From assembly GCF_009017415.1 (NCBI RefSeq), contig NC_092407.1, positions 3,534,001-3,598,000 of the forward strand: a stretch of 64,000 bases of DNA, given 5' to 3'. Below are positions 53,937 through 64,000 of the stretch, piece after piece. Under the pieces are notes generated by a model. That model saw only the letters and a program-made list of their open reading frames with translations. It was not told where the DNA came from and did not search any database. Every line of letters starts with the position of its first letter. Within the stretch, counting starts at the first letter, position 1. This stretch comes from Aspergillus flavus (taxonomy: Eukaryota > Ascomycota > Eurotiomycetes > Eurotiales > Aspergillaceae). Made by a program: the position numbers and the translations under genes.

Positions 53937-55494
53937 CTATACCGGGATCTTCACCACAGCTCTCCCATCAATCTCAGAGCGTCCAAGGCGCATTACCACA
54001 TCATTGATCTGATCCAGTTCAAAGCACTCAATATGTGCCCGCACATCGCCCGCGACAGCCATCTCCATCAACTCGTCCATCTCCTTTGCCGTGCCCGCAG
54101 AATTCCCGACAATAGTCAACCCTTTAACGATCATATCAAACGGAGTCGCCGGTAACCTGAACGGGACACTGGGTATGCCCACACAAACCAGAACCCCAAG
54201 ACTGCGAAGTAATCGCATACTCTGCGTATACGCCGGTTCACTATTGGCGGTGCAGATTACCGCATGGGCTCCGAGCCCACCCGTTAGTTTCTTCACTTCC
54301 TTTTCGATATCGTCGACCTTGTAATCGAAGAAAGCGGTGGCTCCAAGAGCAAGGCACAACTCCTTCTTCTTCTCGCCACTATCGGGGGTATTAGCGCGGA
54401 ATAATAATAATCGCTACAGTACAAACGGTGAGAGGAAACAGTACCTATCAATCGCAATGACTTTCAGTCCTTTCTTGACTGCAATTTGAACCCCCCTGGA
54501 AAATTATCAGCATAATAGACCTCACACATCTCAGCGAGGACCACAAACATATGTCCCAGACCACCGCCAGCCCCAGGGAGAACGATCCAATCGCCCGGTC
54601 GTGTCCTCGTCTTCATAATCGACGAGTACATCGCAATTCCCGCTATAGAAGACTCAGCACGAGTAGAATAAACCTAGTGCACTTGAAGAGGACAACATAC
54701 CACACAGCAACGGCGCAGCTACATCGGGCGCAATCTCCGAGGGAATCTTGGTGACATGAATAGCAGGACTGACAATATACTCTTGAACCCCAGCTTATCA
54801 GCTATTCCACCCACAGCAATACTCCATAGCAGGTTCACTCACGTTGAAAAGTCCCAGGAACATTCTACACCGCATTTCATATCAGCATGGTATATACTAA
54901 CAGACGAAAAATGCATACATAGGGGAAATAACATACCGCACCCGCATTCTTCTGATAAGGACAAGCCGTATTATTCACCGCGCAAATCTCACAGTTCAAA
55001 CAAGAACTATATAGCCATCTACCATATCAGATTAATATCAACTCAACAATGAAACAGCAATATATGCAAAGAGAAAAGAAAAAAAGAAATACTAACCTAA
55101 TCCCAACCCTCCTCCCAATCCACTCCTGCTCATCAACCCCATCACCCACTAAAAAAGACCAATTAGCATAATCAATTCACAATTACCAACGCCCCGATTC
55201 AACAACCTCCCCAGGTCAATGAATCAAATATTGCCAATACGACAATACAAAGTACATACCCATAACAACCCTCCCCACCCCCTCATGACCCGCCACATCG
55301 GTCAACATCGGCGTTTCCCCGCGAATACTATGCACATCCGAATGGCAGACCCCCGAATACTCGATCTTGACGAGGATTTCCCCCTCGCCCGGAGAAGGCA
55401 CGGGGTGATCTGTTTTGATCTGGAGGAGAGCATCGGCGGTTGCGCCGGATGGGGGGAGGACTGCTGCGGTTTGGGTTTCGGGGATGATTGTCAT
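53937..55494 (-). CDS. Zinc-dependent alcohol dehydrogenase
   Basis: Eight exons: 55494-55260, 55148-55097, 55018-54937, 54864-54843, 54781-54701, 54642-54549, 54495-54445 and 54378-53937; 352 residues, the usual length. Exon 4 is only 22 nt; it completes NVPGTFQQYIVS. Catalytic zinc ligands: Cys in YSGVCHSDVHS (about 49) and His in GHEGVGRV (about 70). The structural zinc Cys are in YSSCLNCEICAVNNTAC. NAD-binding Gly-rich loop LPGAGGGLGHMGVQIA (about 175-190), with the end of the motif rebuilt across an intron. It resembles fungal ethanol or medium-chain alcohol dehydrogenases of the yeast type and oxidises primary alcohols with NAD. Seven introns in 352 codons is dense for this family. A cytosolic location is likely, as no targeting signal is visible. 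Confidence 0.9.
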
Positions 55495-56388
55495 GGTTGA
55501 GGTTGGATATGCGGGGTTAATCTGGTGTAGTTGCTGTATTGTAAGTAGATAAATTGGGAGGGAATAGGAACTAGGTTAGGTATAGGACTAGGAGGCTACC
55601 GGGGAGATCTTAGTGTCTATTTATATAGTTTCTGGGAAGAAGGGAAAGGTTACATTGGATTGAAAGTGGTGTAGATGGTGCTAGTTAATGCGTTAATGCA
55701 TGATTGCAACGGATTGACAGGCGGGGTTTATACATCTGTCCTCCGTATCTGGGCACATGATAGGTGGGTGATAGCTGATAAGATCTGCTTTCTTAATCGG
55801 GTAGTTTGATTCTGTAGCTGGCGGAAATGATATTTATGTGAATAATAAAGTATATAATTGTTGAATTACATTAAACTAAGGTTGTCGCTTTTCGCTGGAA
55901 ACGATGTGTTGAAGGACATGCGGCACTATACGATCATCGAATGGGTTTATATCCTGTACACGATACGACACGTACGACTTGATAATTGACTAATGATAAC
56001 ATTTGCGAGAATTACATTGCAGACTATTACTAGACCAACCCATTCTATACATGTATATATACCCTATATTCCCTAGTACCTAAGCCTCGGGTATTCTGAT
56101 TCAACCTAACACCATAAGCATGCAACGCTTTGCGGGAAACACACGCTGGAAGAAAAAAGAGGGAAGAGAAAAAAGAATGTCGGAGAGGAGTGGGAAATCA
56201 AGACCGGGTATAGCAAGATGGAAGGAAGAATCAGTTAAGAAAAGACCCGTGTTGCAATCTGCACATCCCAGCCCCCAAAAAATATAAAACCCTCGGCAGG
56301 AATAGGGTTTCAAGAAAGAGAGAAATAAACAAAGAAAGGCAACAGATACAGACCGTGATGAAATATCCAAAGTCGTTCTGTATCTCGA
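55495..56388. other. Intergenic, no gene seen
   Basis: Promoter of the dehydrogenase (TATTTATATAG near 55617) and 3' flank of the CUE gene. Nothing else. Confidence 0.6.
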
Positions 56389-57026
56389 TCACGCACTCTC
56401 GCGGACCTTCTGCTCCATTCGCTTCCTCGCCGCCAGAATCATATCATCCCTCCGCTTCTGGAGTATACGCTGACGTTCCTCCTTGTTCTGTGACCAGCCA
56501 GACGAAGGAGACGACTGGGTGGTCTCAGCGCCCTCGGTGGCGACTTTACCGCTAAGATTGTACCGCGAAATCAGGTCCTGACCTTCCGATTTCGACGCCG
56601 CGGAGGCGGCGGCAGTTTGTGCTGGCGCGCTGGCCTGAGGGATGGCGACCTGAGGTTGGAAGGAAGGTGGCGGCTACAAAGACGTTCCTAGTCAGCATAC
56701 AGCTTTCGCTACGCGACACAGGCACTCCGGAATAAACCTATACTTACTGTCTCCAGTCCTCGGCCTGTCAGGATGCGTTCGGTGGTTGCTGCGACGTTGC
56801 CACCATTGCGCTGCAAGTCCCACATGATGTCGCGTGTGCTTAGCTGAGGGAACATCTGGGATATTTGTTCCACTTGTGCTGGGTCGATGACTCCGCGCGC
56901 ACGGCTGCGACCGCTTCCATCACTTCCATCGCCGTCACGCTTGAGGAACCATCGGATGACGAAAAACGACACGACGGCGAGCGTCAGCAACGAGGAGATA
57001 TTCAGGGACGGCTCCTCCTCGGGCAT
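56389..57026 (-). CDS. CUE-domain ER membrane protein (Cue1-like)
   Basis: Exons 57026-56748 and 56673-56389 with a 74-nt intron; 187 residues. A single membrane segment near the start (ISSLLTLAVVSFFVIRWFL, about 9-27), a Gly/Ser/Arg linker, then a CUE domain (VEQISQMFPQLSTRDIMWDL followed by NVAATTERILTG, about 51-90) with the MFP and di-Leu-like ends that contact ubiquitin. An Ala/Pro-rich linker and a charged C-terminal helix (QNKEERQRILQKRRDDMILA, about 155-180) follow. The layout matches yeast Cue1, which recruits and activates the E2 Ubc7 at the ER for degradation of misfolded proteins. The final helix would be the U7BR-like Ubc7-binding region; that assignment is inference from position and charge. 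Confidence 0.85.
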
Positions 57027-57831
57027 GGTGTCGGGAGAGGGGTCAACGTGTGCGTGAGACCCGATAATCGCAACTGAGCGAAGGGTTGAAAAACACTGCC
57101 AGTAAAAACGCAGAAAGGCGTGTGAAAGTAACTGGCTATGGATCGGGGATCGACGAGGACGCTTTCCGGGGAATGACGTCCAGGAGGGAGGCGGTCGGAG
57201 TATTTAATTTAAACTTAGACAGTATATGTGGCGGTGGAGGACGTTCAGCCGGGCGCCACACTCGGGACCAGGAATATAAATGACCCACCAGTTCGTACTG
57301 ATGGATGAACAGGAAGACAGGCAATTACAAAGGAGAAATGAATGACACGCTTTCGAAGGTTTTAAAGCACGTGAAATGGAAGAGAAAAAAGGGTCTGAAA
57401 ATGCAGGCTGCGAGGTACGGAGTACGGAACTGGCGAGTTGAACCTCCGAGTGATCAATTCTCGGGACAATTCATACCAGTCGGAAGTTCTACACTTCCGC
57501 GGCTATTGCGAAATCTCAACCATGGACTCTATCGTCTCACTTCACCCCCTTATACCATCAACCTCACAGAGAATTCTCATGTCATGTGCATCATTAGAAA
57601 AAAGTGTAGAGACAAGAATGTAAATGTCACCAAAAAAAAAAATAAATAGAAAAAAAGGAAAAGAAGTTCATCCAGATCCATATACATCATCCCGGAAAAA
57701 ACACCGTCTCCAAAACTCGGCCAAGAACGTGCCACATAATGCGCTCCTATCCCACAATGCCCAACCAAAAAGAAGACTGTGATATATGCATCCCACCCCA
57801 AGTTCTAACATCAAGGAGTACCATGAACAAA
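57027..57831. other. Intergenic, no gene seen
   Basis: Promoter of the CUE gene and 3' flank of SMC2. Contains TACGGAGTA at 57416-57424 and an A-rich run near 57630-57655. Confidence 0.6.
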
Positions 57832-60800
57832 TTACTTCAAGTCGGCTGGAGTCAAAGCTTGAACCACACTGGTTCCTTCGCTGAATCTCGTCTTGAAGAT
57901 ACGGTTGGCGTTTTGGAACATGCCGTCCTTTAGAGACACAACGATGAATTGGGATCCCTTGAAGCGCGTCTTGATTAAGCGACCAATGTTCTGTGTATGA
58001 GACAGATCCAGGGCAGCATCGACTTCGTCCAGAATGTACATGGGCGCCGGCTTGAATTGCAAGAGAGCCATAATGAGGGAAAGAGCAATGAGAGATCTGT
58101 ACAATGATTAGCCAAAAGTCCACATCAACAAGTAAGATGTTCGACTCACCTTTGTCCACCACTCAGTTCTGTTAAGCTCTGTTTCCAAACCTTGCCAAGT
58201 TGCACCTTAACTTCCAGGCCATCCGTGATCTCCTTGCCCTCTGGAGGATCCAGCTTAGCGAAACTGCCAGGAAGAAGCATTGCGAAGATCTGACCGAAGT
58301 CGCCGTTGACTTTGGCCCAGGTATTGTGAAGAGCCTCCTTCTTGTACTCGTCCAGATTGAGAATGGTCTCTTCAATCTTACGCTTGTCACGAACCACAGT
58401 CTTCATCATATTCTTTAGGGCAGCCTCCTTCTTCTCCACGCTATCGATCATGTTCATGACCTTAGGATTGATCTTCTTCTTCATGCCCTGAGAACGTTCC
58501 GTGAGATTCCGTAGGGTGGCCTTGCATTCCGCAATGTTCTGGTTCTTGAAGTCATAGGGAGTGTTGGGACGGCCGAAATTATCTTTCTCGTCCTCGATCC
58601 ACTCGTGTTCTTCCTCCATATGGGCAACTGTCTGAGCTGCAGCCTGTTGGTCTTTCTGTAGTTTCTCAAGCTGATGGCCGAGCTTCTGCAGTTCAAGGCC
58701 CTCTTCAGTGATCTGTGAGTTCTTTGCCTGCATTGTCTGCTCAAGTTCTCGTAGCTCCTCATCGAAACCAGTAAGCTTAGCTCTTTCGTCGTCGAGGTGA
58801 GCCTGGGCAATATCGTGGGCATCCTATGACGAGTCAGCAGTCGTTTCTCAGCTATAGCTTCGGTTTTCATCGTACCTTGATCCGTGCCTGTTCTCTTTTG
58901 AGCGATTTGACTTCTTCCTTTTGGGCATTGAGAGCATTCTCGGCCTCGGCGCTCTGTTCTTCGGCAGCTGAGAGATCGCTTCCTACTTGCTCCGACTCCA
59001 GTCGAGACGCTTGTAGTTCTTTCTGTAACGTCTTGACCGAATTCGAATTTTTAGCGAGACTCTTCTTCAGGGAATCTAAGGATTCCTGTAGTTCCGCAAG
59101 TTTGCTGTCTTTGTTGTCATTGAATTCGCTCATGTCTTTCTCGATTCGCTTGATATCCTTGGATGCTTCCGCCTGACGAGCTTTTGCGTCGGAAATGTCT
59201 TTCTTGAGCTGCTCAATATTTGCTTTCATCTCCTCGACAGCATGAATAATCTGGGATAGTCAGTCTAGTATCCAGATTCAAACGAGGAGAATTAAAACCT
59301 ACCGATGAGGAAGAGTTGTTGCTGATCTGTTCCTCCGTAAGTTTAATCTCGTGAGTCTTGAGGTCCAACTCCTGCTTGATCGTACGGACTGCATCAAGCT
59401 TCTTCTTTTCCTTTCTCATCGTTTCTTCCAGAGTAGCAAGTAGCCGCTCCTTGCTCCGGATTTCCCTTGTAACCTCGTTTAGTTTCTGCAAGGTAATGAG
59501 GACACCGCTCGAGTTCGGCGAACTACCACCAGATAGGGTACCGGAAGGGTCGTAAACATCGCCATCCAGTGTGACACTCTTGATACGAACTGAGGGGTCG
59601 AAAGTCACCTTCTTCGCAGTTTCTGCGTCGTTACAGATCAAGGTGTTGCCAAAGACGTAGTTCATAGCCGATGTAACTTCCTCATCGTATCCAATAAGCG
59701 ACAAGGCAAGGTCCACCTTGCCGGGAGCAATGTTTTGCGCCGCCCCGATCTTCTCGGCGGAAGCTTTGAATGATGATATCTTGTTCAAAGGAATGATTGT
59801 TACGCGCTTGCGCAGCTTTCCCTTTTGCAGCAGCTGCGTTCCGGTCTCGGCGCTGTCGACTACAACATTGTACAAGCGGCCACCAGCACAGATTTCAAGG
59901 GCCGTTGAAGCTTGGAGCTTCTCTTTGTCGAGCGTAAAGAGCTGAGCGACCAAGCCCTTAACCTTGGATCTATCAAAGTTCGGATGAGGGTCGGCATATT
60001 GGAAATCGATATTTGCAACCTTCCTTTGAAGACCATCGGCTCGCTGACGCAACTCACGAATTTCCTTCTGTAACGCCGTTTGCTCCTGATAGAGCTGCTC
60101 TTCTCTTCCTGGTTCAAAACCAAGTCTTGCCAGCTCCGCATCTAATTTCTTGGCTTGAGACTTAAGGCCCTCAAGTTCCTTCAGGAGACCGGAGTTCTGC
60201 TCCTTTGCTTTCTTGGCTCTGGGTTCCTCTTCCTTGATTCGCTTTTCCAAGTGTGCAATCTTGAGCTTTGCTTGCTCTTGTTCAGTGGCTGCGGCACTGG
60301 CGCGATTACGAGCGTCCTGTAGTTGACCTTGATAACCACTTTCTTGGCCATCTTTCGATGCCACACCCGTCTGCAATGTTTGGAGCAGTTCCTCCTTCTG
60401 TTCAACTTCGGCTGTTTGCGCATCCAGTTCGGCTTTTGCAGCATCATATTTTGCTTGTAACTTATCGTAGACCTTCTTTTTCTCCTTAAGGAGCTTCTCC
60501 AAATCTTTGACAGTTTGTTGCGCTTCCTTGTATTTCTCCTTTTCTTCTTCGATGCTAGCATTCTTCAAGTCGAATACGGTGGTCAACCGCACAAGTTCGT
60601 GAGAATGAGATTTAACCTCATCCTCAAGTGCCTGGAACCTTCCGCCTTTTCGTAGTTCCTTATCACGAGCCGCTCTCACCCGCTTCACGTCCTCCTCCAA
60701 GTGAGCTATCTCACTCTTAAGCTTGGCCGCATTATCTTCGATGGCCTGCACCTTGCGCCTTTTACTCTCGAATTCATCGCCCGCAACCCGTAACCGCTCG

Positions 60801-61701
60801 TTACTCCGAAGATAGTCGTGGGCAACAACCAAGCGAGTAAGACGTTCCAGGTCATTCTGAGTCTGTTGGAAATCCAGGAAAGCTCGCTTCTCGGACCGGA
60901 GCTTCTCGAGTTTAGGTTCGATTTCTTCCTTAAGGAGGCCTTCGATTTCGCGCAACTTCAACTCCTTCTTACCCATCGTCTTTGCCGCTTTTTCTCTCCG
61001 ATCCTCGAACATTCGCGTACCGGCCGCTTCCTCAATCATAGACAGAATCTCGACCGCCTTCATATTGAGCACCTTCGTAATCCTTCCCTGCATAATCAAG
61101 AAATTGGGATTGTTGATATTCAGCTGCACGCTCTGGAAAAGATTCTGCACGGTCTGCTGCTGCGCACGGTGGCCGTTAATCAGATATTTACTCGTACCGC
61201 CAAGAACAATCTGTCGAGTCACGGAGATATTCGCATATTCTTCGAAACCGATCGGGGATTTGGCGGTGTCCCTGTTATCGAAGACGATGGTTACGCTAGC
61301 TTTCGTTACACCGGCCTGACCACGCTTGTAGATCAGATCTTGCAGGTTCTGCGCGCGGACGGTCGACATATTCGTGATACCGAGGACGAAACAAATGGCG
61401 TCGAGGATATTGGATTTACCACTGCCGTTAAGGCCCGTGATGGAGTTGAAGGATTCATCCCTAATACAATTTGGTTAGCGCTCTTGTTGCACTTTGCGAA
61501 CGCTCTTGACAAGCATTAGAGGCCATATCGCTTCTATCGAAGTTGCGCGTTCGAACTGGGTCAGCGCATACCATCCCGATATCACCGTACGCACGGCGTA
61601 CGATTTGAAACCCTACCACCTCAGGTTAGCATTCTAAGCTCTGGTCGACGTCGCTGTGTATCAGGAAGGCTTACGTCGATAACGACCTCAGTAATCCTCA
61701 T
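57832..61701 (-). CDS. SMC2: Condensin subunit SMC2
   Basis: Six exons: 61701-61675, 61612-61572, 61460-59303, 59250-58876, 58823-58150 and 58096-57832; 1179 residues, the normal length. Exon 1 codes MRITEVVID only; exon 2 gives [14 protein letters not shown]. Walker [14 protein letters not shown] (about 32-44), the R-loop region, a long coiled coil (about 170-500), the hinge (about 510-680, with [18 protein letters not shown]), a second coiled coil (about 680-1040), then signature [13 protein letters not shown] across the last intron and Walker [21 protein letters not shown] (about 1108-1127). SMC2 pairs with SMC4 in condensin and compacts chromosomes in mitosis. The signature motif split by an intron and the tiny first exons were placed by these motifs. 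Confidence 0.96.
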
Positions 61702-62370
61702 GATTGCGACTCCGGAATCAGCCCCATCAACTGGATAACCAAGTGCATAGAAGGGCGCTGGGGACTGATAGCGCACAATTGAATTGGGCGGTGGATTGTT
61801 TTGGCGGGCGCCGTGTTTTTGCGGACGCCATCATGTTTATTATTTGCTATTTTAGGCTTGGTGGCCGCTGGGATGATGTAAGCATGAGGGGTCAAGCTTG
61901 CTGGAACGGGGGCCAATCAGAACAAATGGTATCTACTACGGAGTATAGTATATAGCTGCAGGACAATGATTCTCACGCAATTGTATGAAACAGGTTATGT
62001 GCTAATTTGTCCCTTATCCAAGAATCTGTGGACAGCAAGAACATAAAATAAGAAGAAGAAGAAGACATTCAAAAACCAAAAAGAGCAAGATCCGCTAATT
62101 GAAATCCATGTTTATTCATGCCAGTCAACGCCGTGTTTTGCAGCCTTGACACCAATGACAAGCCAAACGCACCAACCATGTCCCGGCATGAGCCAGGACA
62201 TTCTACTTAAGGGAGAGATGCAAGGGCAACGAGGTCCAATGGTATCTCAGCACCATGATACGAATAGGGTATGAAAATATGCAGAGGACAAAAGAAACAT
62301 ATACAGCCATGGTCGTAATTCGAAGGTGGTAAAATATAAAGATAGGGTGGAGAGAGCACGAAAGGCTCGA
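61702..62370. other. Intergenic, no gene seen
   Basis: Promoter of SMC2 and 3' flank of Paf1. It contains TACGGAGTA (61937-61945) and an AAG microsatellite (62050-62064). Confidence 0.6.
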
Positions 62371-63924
62371 TTACTCGTCACTCATCCTATCCGCCTCTTC
62401 GACACTCTGCTCACGGTTTCTGGAGACAGCCTCCTTGTCACCCTCTTCAGGTGACTCGTGCTCATCGTTAGCGCCCTCTGGTGCAGGGGGCATGGTCTTT
62501 GCGAACTTTGGATCAATGGCTGCCCTATGCATAGAGCGCTTGTATACTTCCGCTTCATCTGGATCGCGAACGACAACTTGTATTTGATCCACCTGGTCTT
62601 CCTTCGTCTTAGGGCGGGTAGGAGCAAGGCCTGCCTGTGCAATAGTACGGGCTCTCTCGGGCTTCAGGCGAGTCTTCCCGAGAATGGGGTAATAGTATGC
62701 AGCCTTCTGTTTCGAGGACAGGTAATCTTCCTTCGCCTCCGACGGATTGAAAAGTGTCACCGCAATATCTTTCTGCTTGTTATCACCGCCAAGCGTCTGA
62801 GCGCTGGTAGCAAAGGTACGCATGCGATCGAAACGGTGGAATTTGGAGTTATCAGGACCTTCGTGGGTGTAAAGCTCCTCATTGTCGCGGTCGGGGTTAT
62901 ATATCTGCATGCTTGCGAGGACTTTCTTGATAGAGTCCTTCTTCTCAGGGAGGAAGAGATCATAATCCCAGGGAATTGGGCCAGGATCAGGGTACAGCTT
63001 GGGGTTCGTCTTGTGCAGAGCCACTTTCGTCGCATGTTCCTCACATACGCGCTCCTCTGGCGCGGAGGGGAGCAGAATACCGGTGTCCATGCGCCTATCT
63101 CGCTTGCCAGAGACATCTTGGATAGGTGCTTTGTCAAACTTGAATTGGACGAAACCACCAGGGTCTGGGAATCCTTGGAGATCGGGCATGAGAGGGTAAA
63201 AGCCGACGGGTTTCAGTTTAGGGTTGTCCGGATGCACAGGAGTGGCCCATGCATCAACTTCAAGTTTAGTTGGCATGTGCCCTTTGATTTGACTCGGTGT
63301 GTCTTCCCCGACGTGCTTGCTATCGGGGTACGCAATATCAAATCCCTTTTGTATGTATTTCTTGATGTAAGCAGGGTCGTCCAGGGACTTCGCCTTTTCA
63401 GCCGGACGAGATTTCGATCGCATGGGTGTGACTTTAGGACCTTCCGGTGCTCGAAGCCCTGCCGAAATGTACTGTGTGCGACGGAGAAAGCTGACGTTCG
63501 TATTCCGGGGTGCTGGGTTCTTCAGCTGGTCTAAAGTCATCAAAAGGGGCAGGTCGGCAGGGTCAATTGGGTCCGGATTTTCAGGTGCCATGATCGCTGT
63601 TTAGATACACTCCATTAGCCATGACATATCGTGAAGCGCGCTACGAATAGGTTGCGTACCACTCTCGTCGCCTAAGTGCAAGCCTGGGATGCCAACCAGG
63701 TCAATGGGCATACCGCCCTCAGCATCGACATCAATGTTTGGTTCTTCACGACGTGCCAAGTTAGAGGCAAACCCTGGCGTAAGAAAACGCTCTAATCCGT
63801 CGTGTGGAATATCAAGGAACTTCGGAGGCATATCAGGAGGAGGAAGGTCATTCCGATAACGCAAAGACGCGATATACTCCTGGTGAAAACCCCCGGAGGA
63901 GCTGCCATCTTTGTTTTTCGACAT
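62371..63924 (-). CDS. PAF1: RNA polymerase II-associated factor Paf1
   Basis: Exons 63924-63660 and 63596-62371 with a 63-nt intron; 496 residues. The start is the ATG at 63924 (MSKNKDGSSSGG); an upstream open segment begins without ATG support. The N-terminus carries the Paf1 family text FHQEYIASLRYRNDLPPPDMP and LERFLTPGFASNLARRE. The middle has FLRRTQYISAG, PKLKPVGFYPLMPD, and VALHKTNPKLYP. The C-terminus is Glu/Asp-rich (SPEEGDKEAVSRNREQSVEE). Paf1 is the scaffold of the PAF complex, which travels with RNA polymerase II and is needed for H2B ubiquitination and H3 K4/K36 methylation. It follows SMC2 on the same strand with 670 bp between; no operon is implied. Confidence 0.92.
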
Positions 63925-64000
63925 ATTCGAGCTATCACTATCGGCCGTTTCTTGGGCTTGTGTCTCGATACAAGGTGGGAAGATCACTGTATAGTAGGCT

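Noticed and set aside
60818..61519. Plus-strand frame of 233 codons over SMC2
   Set aside because: Antisense of conserved SMC2 coding sequence; no domain of its own.
62458..63534. Plus-strand frame of 358 codons over Paf1
   Set aside because: Antisense of a well-supported Paf1 exon.
1..64000. CRISPR arrays, bacterial operons, viral segments or complete transposons
   Set aside because: No regular short repeats with spacers, no transposase, reverse transcriptase or viral domains were recognised in any frame.

Overview
This is eukaryotic DNA from a filamentous ascomycete, most likely of the Eurotiales (Aspergillus-like). I infer this from short introns (about 47-111 nt, GT..CTRAY..AG), Zn2Cys6 regulators, a HET-domain relic, a GT69 mannosyltransferase, an RRT8-like spore-wall protein, a fused betaine-lipid synthase, and single-copy condensin SMC2 and Paf1 genes. 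Exon structures were worked out by hand from frame continuity and conserved motifs; no alignment was run, and the species cannot be named from the sequence alone.

Left part (1-13.9 kb) is accessory. A broken HET gene is followed by two divergent genes for Cys-rich secreted proteins: a PAN/coiled-coil protein and a protein of about 30 tandem Cys modules. Next come a HAD-like hydrolase, a broken Gal80-like oxidoreductase, and two diverged direct repeats of about 300 bp that flank the last two. A 628-residue disordered protein of unknown role closes the region.

Middle (13.9-43.1 kb): a Gly/Tyr/Ser-rich protein with a one-base frame break, a PA-TM-RING ubiquitin ligase, an RRT8-like membrane protein, and a divergent ketopantoate-reductase-like plus ATP-grasp pair. 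A GT69 pseudogene and a gene-poor relic zone follow, holding an intron-containing tRNA-Tyr, orphan exons, an HNH nuclease gene and an inverted 28-bp repeat. Three PLP aminotransferases with a Zn2Cys6 regulator, arranged as two divergent promoters, and an AKT2-like alpha/beta hydrolase come next. Aminotransferases, ATP-grasp, reductase, hydrolase and regulator together look like a secondary-metabolite region without a PKS or NRPS; this is inference.

Right part (43.4-64 kb) is core genome with every gene on the minus strand: an LRR-like protein, an LRR protein, a small GPI-type protein, betaine-lipid synthase, a zinc alcohol dehydrogenase, a CUE-domain ER protein, SMC2 and Paf1. Most long open frames on the opposite strand of these genes are shadows.
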